The translations under genes and the position numbers were made by a program. From Hofstenia miamia (lineage: Eukaryota; Xenacoelomorpha; Acoela; Hofsteniidae), in the NCBI GenBank assembly GCA_900660155.1, contig CABFPE010000120.1:1268389-1295367 (forward strand): 26,979 bases of DNA, given 5' to 3'. Shown here piece by piece: positions 20,053-26,979 of the stretch. Below the pieces are notes generated by a model that saw only the letters and a program-made list of their open reading frames with translations, did no database searches and was not told where the DNA came from. Numbering within the stretch: position 1 is the first letter of the stretch; every line of letters starts with the position of its first letter.

Positions 20053-20354
20053 ATATTTATTTATTAATTTTAATACAAAAAGCCTCAATTTATTATCAAG
20101 AACTTTTAATTTGTTATTAAAAAACTAAATTTTTCACGTAAGCCTGATCATGTCACTGAATACAGATGAAAGTATAATATACTGTCCCTGCTATATCAAA
20201 TACAATTAATATAATTTTAAACATAAATATGGCCGAGAATCTTTTCTGTTAATTAAAAATACTTCCTATCCTTGTTTTTAAAAAGAATGTTTTAAAAGAA
20301 TGAGATTAAAGTAGAAAAAAATTTCAAAAAATTTAGAAAAAATTTGAAAATTGC
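20053..20354. other. Probable LINE C-terminal or 3' region
   Basis: AT-rich and frameshifted, between the thumb fragment and a second segment shared with copy A. No motif is recognised by itself. Confidence 0.35.
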
Positions 20355-20490
20355 GTTTTTACACCGAAAAAAATTGGAGACATAAGTATGCTAAACACAT
20401 TCACAGATTTTTTACACTGAGCTCACCACATTTAAAAAGATACACACTTATTATTGTTGTATATTATTGATGTATATTTAGTTTGAAACT
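20355..20490 (+). repeat. 3' segment shared with LINE copy A
   Basis: It aligns with 13985-14115 through ATGCTAAACACATTCAC, TTTTTTACACTG, CTCACCACAT and TATTATTGTTG. The distance from its thumb fragment is about 300 bp, against about 820 bp in copy A, which suggests that copy A has gained sequence. Confidence 0.6.
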
Positions 20491-21439
20491 ATCAAATTGT
20501 AACTTTTTAGCAAATATATTGACTTTTATTATTATTACTATTATAGCGCCTTTCAAGACTTTTACCTGAAAAACAGAGCACCGCTGAATTAATTTATATT
20601 ATTGAGACAATAATGACTTCTGAGGTTGAGCCAAGCTCTTGATTCAATGGTTTAGAAACCAAGCTTTACTAACATTAGTTGTGGAAGTACTATCATTGCT
20701 ATCGTTTTGGAAGAAGCCTGCAGATTAAAACTTTTCATGAGTTTCTCTAATCCATTACAAATGTTCTTAAGTCTTTTGCTGCTTTGACAGTTGTGATACG
20801 TATTTTGTGTCTATTTTAATACTAGAGTTCATGGTGCATTGGTTTGGTACAGAGCCATATACCATTCTTTATTTACAAAGTAAAAACAACACTAGAAAAT
20901 TTGTTAAATCAGCCCCAACTGGTCTTCTTAGATGCTCCTAGGTTGTTGAATTTGTTTCTTCTAGCTTTTCTAAATTGGTCTTAGTCTCTGAAATTTTAAT
21001 GCATAGAAAACGCAGTCAATTTTTAATAGCTTACAATCTTTTTATCACCTTTCAGATCTAGCTAAATTTGTACATCTTTTCAAAACAACCTATTACTCTA
21101 TTTAAGTTTTTGAGTTAATCACCACCTGGAATGCCCAATTCATATGTTTGTAAAAATTACTTGTCCAAACATGTTTATCTTTTAAGAAGGCACAACAAAT
21201 TTTCTATCAGCCATACAATGCCGTATTGATTAGTAACGCCTAAAAATATATACATGTAAATACAATAAATACTAAAAAAGCATTCTTGCTATAAGTTATA
21301 TTCTAAGTAAATATTATCTACACTAGGAAAATAAGAGATACATGGATTTTATTGGTATTGTATAAGCTATTGTAGCTATAAAATTGGATGAGAACTTGAA
21401 ATCTTAAGGTATCTTTATCAAAATTTAAGGCAAATTTTA
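20491..21439. other. AT-rich spacer, no gene recognised
   Basis: No conserved frame, RNA or repeat pair could be supported. Confidence 0.55.
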
Positions 21440-21522
21440 TGTTATAGAATGAGTGTAGGCTATGTAAGAAAGAGGCGGAGGCAGTAGAACATCTGATATT
21501 AGGGTGTGAGAAGTTCACACAA
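21440..21522 (+). pseudogene. R2-like retrotransposon zinc-knuckle fragment
   Basis: The frame reads NECRLCKKEAEAVEHLILGC followed by EKFTQ. This fits C-x2-C-x7-H-x4-C, the knuckle found after the reverse transcriptase in R2-like non-LTR elements, usually followed by 'GC--LA'. Only about 27 codons survive before similarity passes into a Tc1/mariner-like sequence. The antisense reverse transcriptase at 12155-12810 appears to belong to the same family. All four zinc ligands are intact. Confidence 0.75.
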
Positions 21523-21529
21523 ACTTTTT

Positions 21530-21843
21530 ACAATTACTTGTTTTGGCCTGATCTAGGGTCTTCGCATTATGTCAAAAAGACGTTGGAAAAATTTGAAAAT
21601 TAAAAATCAATGTTATCTCTAAAGAAAAAATGCTCCATGTGTTCCCCAACTTCGGCCAATCGAAGACTTTTTTGGTATTTTAAAACAGCAAGTATACGCT
21701 GATGGATGGAAGGCATCGAATGCCGAAAAACTTAAACGGATAGTTAAATATTGTCTGTCTCTTTTGTACAGGTCATGATGGATAAAATTCGATTAAATAT
21801 TGGTAGAGCTAGACGGAAAGAAATATCATTAGCATTTCATTGA
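21530..21843 (+). pseudogene. Tc1/mariner-like transposase C-terminal fragment
   Basis: The frame gives FWPDLGSSHYVKKTLEKFEN near 21541-21600, matching 'FWPDLASSHYAK-TL' with its catalytic aspartate. A shifted frame gives CVPQLRPIEDFFGILKQQVY and ADGWKASNAEKLKRIVKYCL, matching 'PQ-RPIEDFW-ILK--VY---W-A----QLK-RI--CL' with the last acidic catalytic residue. After a further shift it ends MDKIRLNIGRARRKEISLAF-H-stop. The DNA-binding half is missing. It differs from the mariner-type fragment at 2496-2930, so two Tc1/mariner lineages are present. It sits exactly between two fragments of one R2-like retrotransposon. Confidence 0.82.
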
Positions 21844-21914
21844 CTTTTATTTTTTATATTTAGTTATATTTTACAATGTTTTACATATAATTTTAAATAT
21901 TACCGATTTTCAAA

Positions 21915-22048
21915 AGTCAATGGAAACCCTCTCAAGCCAGGAGAAAGAGAAGATAGCCAAGTACAGCGAGTTGGTAGAGGAAATAGAAAGGCCGTCGAAG
22001 CTAAACAAGGTTGAACTACTCCAGGTAGTAGTAGAAAACAAATCTTGA
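21915..22048 (+). pseudogene. R2-like retrotransposon C-terminal fragment
   Basis: The frame reads METLSSQEKEKIAKYSELVE and then EIERPSKLNKVELLQVVV, ending at TGA 22046. In R2-like elements a segment of the form 'v-EKi-KY-DL--Ei-rlW-----viPvV' lies near the C-terminus, in the restriction-like nuclease region, some 90 residues after the zinc knuckle. The order relative to 21440-21522 is therefore right for a single element. The usual tryptophan is serine here. Base composition is richer in G and A than its surroundings. Confidence 0.68.
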
Positions 22049-22094
22049 TCGTTTCATTTGTAAACACCTACTTTAGTTTATAGAATTACTTTTA

Positions 22095-22690
22095 AATAAA
22101 GTATTTGAAGTGTAGGATGCAATTGCTTGAATTACGTTTATCACTGTCACACATATGCTCTCAAAGATATTCGACAAAAGTTTGTATGCTCAACTACTGA
22201 GTTATATTAAAGACACCCAAATATTCCATCATCATCAATTTGGTTTTAGAAAGAAAAAATCTTGCACAGATGCTTTACTTTATTCACAAATAATAAAAAC
22301 TATGTAGGCATCGTATTTCTTGACTTAGCTAAGGCGTTTGATAGCATGTCTCATCAACTAATCTTAATAGTTGAAAAGGTACGGCTTTAGTTACGATGCT
22401 GTTAACCTTGTCAGTAGCTTTCTAACAGACCGCAGATAAGCAGTAAAAATTGGCAATACGCTCTCTTCATATCAAAATTTCTTAAGAGGCATACCACAAG
22501 AATCAGCAACCGGTCAAATTTTATTCAATATTTTTATAAATGACGTTGCATTACGCCTGAGTCATTTCCAAATCATACAATACGCGGATGAGATCTGCAT
22601 CTATGTCGCCAATGATAATAAAATGACATGTTTAAAATCATTAAATGCTGATGTTTACTATATGTTACAAAGCGCCAAATTCTGTTTTGA
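22095..22690 (+). pseudogene. CR1/jockey-like LINE reverse transcriptase, core region (copy C)
   Basis: In order: ITVTHMLSKIFDKSLYAQLL near 22135-22195 (form 'RPIS----SKI-EK---'), HHHQFGFRKKKSCTDALLY near 22230-22280, then after a frameshift YVGIVFLDLAKAFDSMSHQL near 22303-22362 (motif A, catalytic aspartate kept), FLRGIPQESATGQILFNIFI near 22480-22541 (form 'GVPQGS-LGP-LF-lyI', with QG changed to QE), and IIQYADEICIYVAND near 22574-22618 (YADD box, second aspartate changed to glutamate). LKSLNADVYY follows before the inverted-repeat element at 22663. The opening motif matches copy B, which supports one family. Frameshifts and altered catalytic residues make it inactive. Confidence 0.85.
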
Positions 22691-22850
22691 TAGGAAGCAA
22701 ACTTTTTTTTAAATTTTTTTCATGCATACCAATACCGATAGTCTTAACAAAATATTTTCCAAAATATTTAAGTTTTTTTATTTATTCTTAAAAAATTACG
22801 AAAATTCATTTTTTTCGTAAACCCCCGTAAAATATTGGCGCTTTGTAACA
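22663..22850. mobile_element. 188-bp inverted-repeat (MITE-like) element inside LINE copy C
   Basis: TGTTACAAAGCGCCAA at 22663-22678 is matched perfectly in inverse by TTGGCGCTTTGTAACA at 22835-22850. The interior is AT-rich and non-coding and holds smaller palindromes. LINE homology stops at the left end. No clean target duplication is visible (TA on the left and AT on the right), so the exact boundaries and superfamily are uncertain. Confidence 0.6.
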
Positions 22851-22854
22851 ATAT

Positions 22855-25010
22855 TTTTAGTGGAGAACGAAAGCTTAGAGTTTTTGTACGAATAATAACA
22901 GTATAATGAATAACTAAAGCTGTCACAGCATGACAATTATCATGGTAATGCGATACCTATCAACTCATGATAGAAAAAACGCATTTCTTTTTCATATCGC
23001 GATACCTCTGAAAATAAAGGAAAATGAAAATTTAAGACCATTAAATCTTCATAATTACTAAAATTATTTGATCGTATTCCATACATAGGTCCACTATTTG
23101 CAAATAGTGAAAATACGCACCCTTCTCCGGGTCGTCCATTCTTTGTGTTAATTTCAATTTACATAGTGCCTCTAGATTTAAAAAAATACATAACCTAAGT
23201 AATAATTATATAATAATAAAGGCGTATATTTACGTTAATATGGACAAAAAGTATATATAATCGGCGCATTTCATTTGAAATTTCTTATTTTAATGATATA
23301 ACATTATTGCACGTTGCTAGAAAAATTGCACGAGGCTGTCCGACAAATTTCTCGTCAAAATTTAGCTAATTTTAGAAGTAAGAATAAAGTGATATAAAAA
23401 TATTGTGAACATCAAGCCCTTATTTCTTCAATAAATTTTGAGCAGGGCACGGCATAAAGCACAGCACGAATGCTTAGCATATTCATTGTAAATAGATGCT
23501 ATTTTTGAACCAAATGATTATTTTGCATGTGATTGGCATTTGCACTGCAATTGTTATATACTAAGCACCTCATGAATTAGTGCAAAGTTATTGCCTAGTT
23601 CAATTAGTTCAACATTTCCCAATCCATCAATATTCATTTTCCATTCCAACTCCAAGATTATTACAAAATTATTTTTATTTGGTCATCCCATATTTTAATT
23701 CAAAACCTTTATGATAATTGGAAAAATATAATAGCGTTTTTAGCAATAATTTGTTCATATTAAAACAAAATAATCGCTTCAATACATTTTACTAGCAGTC
23801 TATGGTAGCTTCCTTCTGCTCTTAGACATGTATCATCTGCATATTAATACTTTGTTTCATTATTTATAGTTTCTGAAATGTCATCTAAATAAAGAAATTG
23901 AACTCTTAGTTCTGATTGAAAGAATTGGGAAAAACAGCAATTTTATGATAGTCTCCTCAATGTTATGATATTAAATTCAATTTTGCAGATCAATACAGAT
24001 TATCCATTAATAAAAATCAAAACTCACATGCAAGCTTTTCTCTTTTGTGAAAGGGAATTGAAGTACTGAAAGTGAAAAAAGTGGAATCTGATGCTTCACA
24101 GTCACTTAAAAACCTTCCTCGTTAATTGAGCAAAAAATCCCCTTCTTCAAATGCCTGATTGGCAAATAAGCCTTTACCTAAATGTATTTTAACTTAATTG
24201 ATGAATTAGAAGAGTTAATCCAAAAATAATACGCAAAAATTTAAGGGATCCTAAGTTTTATAAAACAGGCAATTACAATATTTCATATCAACTTGTTCCA
24301 AAAATTTGCTGCAGAATAAAAATGAGAAATACAAAAACTGTGAAAATGTTTCATTATATAATAAGCCGGAAATTAGAAATAAGTTGTGCAGCATAGATTT
24401 GAATAATCTGTTTAAAATCAAGATGTGAATATTGTTGTTTTCAAAGTCGAAGAAGGGATTTATGACATTGTAGAAGAATGTCATCAGGAGAAGCAGCTGC
24501 AAAATTATTTTGATAAAAAAAATAATAGATGGAAACCTAGACCAATTGCTAAAAAAGAAAAAAAATGTTGAATAATAGAAATATGAACATGCGAAACAAT
24601 ACAAAAACGCATTAAGATCTAAAGTTCGAAAAAAATCTATAGTATGAGCAATTTACAGTATTGCAATTCGAATAATAAATTACATTTACATTCTGGAATC
24701 TCTCGTAAATTTTGCTAAAAACGGAGTTTTTCTGCTTTTTGATAAGGTAATTTTACTTCAATTTTCTATGGAACTTACTAATATTAAAAGAACCTGTTTA
24801 TAATATTGAAAATATACTGTATAAGATTTACGCCTGAAATTTGAGAGACTTCATTCAAATAAAGCAACTGGAACCCTTGTATTTTAATCATATTGGAAGG
24901 GGACGCTCAAAATAAATTTGAAGGATTCAGAAATACATTCAGATACAAATATCAATTGACACATCCTATTTAGTTTTAGCGAAATATTACTTAAATTTTA
25001 TTTGTGGACT
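22855..25010. other. AT-rich spacer, no gene recognised
   Basis: No coding or RNA feature is supported. The thumb region expected after LINE copy C is not found here. An 18-bp perfect palindrome, CACTATTTGCAAATAGTG, lies at 23092-23109. The minus-strand 117-codon frame at 24251-24604 is dominated by F, L, I, S and Y and looks like a chance frame. Confidence 0.55.
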
Positions 25011-25019
25011 TATAAGTTA

Positions 25020-25950
25020 TTCACTGCTAAGCGGGGTCAAATGCTACTGTAGAATCATCACCCTGGCTGAGATGTGCATTTGAGAGTATCTATTTAGTAA
25101 CACGGCGATGCAGTTTCTCCAAAGCCGGGTAATGTCTATCTTTGTTGACGTCTTGCCTCTAATATACTTTGCACTCGAACTAATCTACATTAGGTTCCAC
25201 ACAAGTATAACAATTAGCTCCTACTGATTAGGTAGCTCCACGAGACTCCAGTTCGTAGTAATCGAAGTGGGCAACTGCCCGAAGCAGTATCCAGTTGCCG
25301 AGAGTCCATCCGCTGCTCCAAGACTTCCATATACCAAAAACTAACTATGTGCCCTAACTATTTGTGCTAATAAATACCAGTCATATTCGACTTACTGCTT
25401 GCACTACTCAATGTGTGGTGTTAATATAATAATGCAATACGCTAAGATGCATTGACACTAGTTGCTTAACAAACAAAAACGATGTAATAAATAGAGCAGC
25501 TCGCTAGCCTACATATACTAGATGGTTCAAACTAGCAACAAGGCACGACACTAGCCGCAACAAGATAAAAAAGGTAACCCTATATACAAATGAACTATAA
25601 ACTAAAGCAGCTTCCTAAACTACAGTTAAATTGAGTAAAAGGATGACAATACGATACAATACATTTAAATGGTCATTATCGGTCATTATAGGTGTCCTAC
25701 AGTGTACAGAATTTAGATCTAAAATAAGAATCAAATATACAATACACCTAGGGTTGGATGACTACACTTATCGTGGATTTGTTACTACATGTAAAAACGA
25801 ACGATCGCTAGCCAGCTAAACATGTTGAAAAAATCTCCCTATTCGTATACGTAACTTAGATGTGAGTAAAGATCAAGGCACCAATTCATTTGCCCTCGCA
25901 ACAGCCTTGTGATCGCTACACACATTGAATGCTTAGCTGCGCATTATAAT
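25020..25950. other. Less AT-rich segment of unknown origin
   Basis: The composition changes around 25020, with words such as GGCAACTGCCCGAAGCAGTA and GCCGAGAGTCCATCCGCTGC at 25269-25320, and returns to the AT-rich background near 25950. No long open frame, inverted end or long terminal repeat pair could be established. A possible end could start at TGTTGACGTC (25143), but no partner was found. It may be an unrecognised non-coding repeat or a solo LTR. Confidence 0.35.
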
Positions 25951-26060
25951 TAATTAATCAAACCAGTTAACGATAAAGATAATTCTCCATCAACCAAATA
26001 ATCCATTTTGTTCATATTTATAGACATTAATGCAAACATATTTATTATGCAAACAAGTAC

Positions 26061-26184
26061 CTGTCGCTGTTTCAATTTCTGCAAGTCTACGTAGAATATA
26101 TATGCGTGCTAATTGCTGCTTGCTAAAATAAACGTGGAGGGGTTCGTCCACATGTGATTTGACAAAAGGTGAATGCGGCAAATA
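26061..26184 (-). CDS. Candidate internal exon, unknown protein
   Basis: On the minus strand an open frame reads YLPHSPFVKSHVDEPLHVYF, then SKQQLARIYILRRLAEIETA and TG. It ends exactly at a good splice donor, CGACAG|GTACTTG, with the possible acceptor AACAAG| at the other side, giving a 124-bp segment (not a multiple of three). The composition is unlike the chance frames nearby: few low-complexity runs, balanced charge and a likely amphipathic helix, QQLARIYILRRLAEIE. A TGA lies about nine codons upstream of the segment, so coding could not run far without splicing. The acceptor lacks a strong pyrimidine tract. I do not recognise the family. It could also be an old transposon or pseudogene fragment. 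Confidence 0.4.
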
Positions 26185-26357
26185 CTTGTTTTTACAATTT
26201 TTTCAGATTACATGACGTGATGCTCATTCTATTAAAATGCAAGAAATAGGAAAATCAGAGTTTTATGTTTTACTGTATTATTCAATCTTGGTTATGTTTT
26301 CATTTATTTGTCTTTTAATGAATTATGCTACATTACACCAATGTTTTATATATTTAG

Positions 26358-26378
26358 CTAACCCTAACCCTAAACCCT
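26358..26378. repeat. Short interstitial telomere-like repeat
   Basis: The sequence CTAACCCTAACCCTAAACCCT holds about three CCCTAA units, one with an extra A. This is the C-rich strand of the TTAGGG telomere repeat of many animals. It is embedded in ordinary AT-rich DNA and is not at a sequence end. Confidence 0.8.
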
Positions 26379-26572
26379 ATCATGCAAAGTACACTAACTA
26401 AATAAAACCTAAAGCGTTCACAAATTTTCATTCACTGAAAGTGAAAACAGCTGATTAAAGATATAGAAAATATCAAAATTGTGCTTTGCTAGAAATATAG
26501 TTATAATAGATTGAAATTTGCGTTATGCAATATCAGCTCTATGCATCGCCATGTGTAAAAACAGCTTATGTT

Positions 26573-26589
26573 TATATATATATATATAT
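26573..26589. repeat. (TA)n microsatellite, left of the terminal element
   Basis: A run of TA dinucleotides immediately precedes the inverted-repeat element that starts at 26594. Confidence 0.9.
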
Positions 26590-26593
26590 GTAT

Positions 26594-26952
26594 CAGACTT
26601 GTCAATGAGCCGTAATTTCTAAGCTCGGCTGGGCTCGTTTCAATTTTGAGTAAGTTCTGCTCGGCTCGGCTCGCCACATAAATTCTTTCAATGAGGCTCG
26701 TTTCAGCCCGATATTTTTTTAAAATATTGTGCTCTCCGAATTTTTTTCATTGCTCTTCCTATTATTTAATAATCATTTTAAAAATAAGATTAAAAGTAAG
26801 AAATATTGAATGAAAAAATAAGAAAAATCTGCATAATCAAATAAACAAGCAGCACTATAAATTTGCTTTGCTTAAAAACAACTCGTTTTGGGCTCGTTTT
26901 ATACCCAATACTCTGCTTAAGCTCGGCTCGGCTCGGCTCGTTGACAAGTCTG
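26594..26952. mobile_element. hAT-like MITE with GAGCCGAGC-type ends
   Basis: The left end CAGACTTGTCAATGAGCCG (26594-26612) and the reverse complement of the right end CAGACTTGTCAACGAGCCG (26934-26952) match at 18 of 19 positions. Inside each end lie repeated GGCTCG words: GCTCGGCTGGGCTCG and CTGCTCGGCTCGGCTCG on the left, AGCTCGGCTCGGCTCGGCTC on the right. The 359-bp unit is non-coding and AT-rich in the middle. The CAG start is usual for hAT elements, but both sides are (TA)n, so the target duplication cannot be read. It is non-autonomous. Confidence 0.82.
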
Positions 26953-26954
26953 TT

Positions 26955-26979
26955 ATATATATATATATATATATATATA
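26955..26979. repeat. (TA)n microsatellite at the window end
   Basis: The window ends within a TA dinucleotide run that follows the terminal element directly. Its full length is unknown because it runs off the end. Confidence 0.9.

Noticed and set aside
21837..21925. CATTGACTTTT / AAAAGTCAATG inverted pair after the Tc1/mariner-like fragment as its terminal repeat
   Set aside because: The arms overlap the stop codon region and the next retrotransposon fragment, and there is no matching end on the left; probably chance.
23092..23109. 18-bp perfect palindrome CACTATTTGCAAATAGTG as a protein-binding site
   Set aside because: A palindrome of this length with AT-rich content is not convincing alone in 27 kb of AT-rich DNA, and no gene lies nearby.
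24251..24604. 117-codon minus-strand frame, the longest in the window
   Set aside because: The translation is dominated by F, L, I, S and Y in runs and has no motif; it is what A-rich DNA on the opposite strand gives by chance.
1..26979. tRNA, rRNA or other structured RNA genes
   Set aside because: No A-box/B-box pair with a cloverleaf and no rRNA-like conserved block was seen on either strand by eye.

Overview
The window looks like nuclear DNA of an invertebrate animal: strongly AT-rich, no operons or ribosome binding sites, no open frame longer than about 117 codons, and many decayed transposable elements. Recognisable families are a THAP-type P-like element, hAT-like elements, two kinds of Tc1/mariner-like transposase, a Penelope-like reverse transcriptase, and two non-LTR retrotransposon families. 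A short (CCCTAA)n tract fits a TTAGGG-telomere animal. The species cannot be fixed from this sequence. No intact host gene is visible. Two short open segments (7735-7929 plus and 26061-26184 minus) might be exons or conserved fragments.

Layout. 1-2100 is AT-rich spacer with one long (TA)n tract. 2384-2945 is a 5'-truncated mariner-like transposase on the minus strand; around it lie GGATCC-rich and TCGAG-rich patches that look like transposon ends. 3756-4290 is a tandem duplication. 4290-7730 is mostly featureless. 8271-12040 is a P-like element with ~70-bp inverted ends and a broken THAP transposase. It has been invaded by a 451-bp hAT-type MITE with a perfect 8-bp target duplication and by a ~1.4-kb hAT-like element that itself carries a 228-bp tandem copy joined by a single N. 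12155-12810 is the antisense remnant of an R2-like reverse transcriptase. 12826-14115 holds pieces of a CR1/jockey-like LINE and a perfect 135-bp direct repeat.

14120-16210 is spacer. 17100-18005 (minus) is a frameshifted Penelope-like reverse transcriptase with its catalytic motifs still visible, followed by an unassigned 114-codon frame. 18834-18985 matches a dispersed 'CCGCCAACGAGG' repeat. 19560-20490 is a second LINE copy with its reverse transcriptase core deleted. 21440-22045 holds two C-terminal fragments of the R2-like family separated by a Tc1/mariner-like fragment. 22095-22665 is a third LINE copy carrying the reverse transcriptase core, ending at a 188-bp inverted-repeat element. 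22855-25010 is spacer, 25020-25950 is less AT-rich and unassigned, and 26594-26952 is a terminal-inverted-repeat element set in (TA)n DNA.

Nothing here works as a gene set. The biology is layered insertion, decay and duplication of mobile DNA. The best documented structures are the nested P/hAT/MITE stack and the R2-like retrotransposon split by a DNA transposon. I found no evidence for a new functional system. Family names rest on remembered motif patterns, without database comparison.
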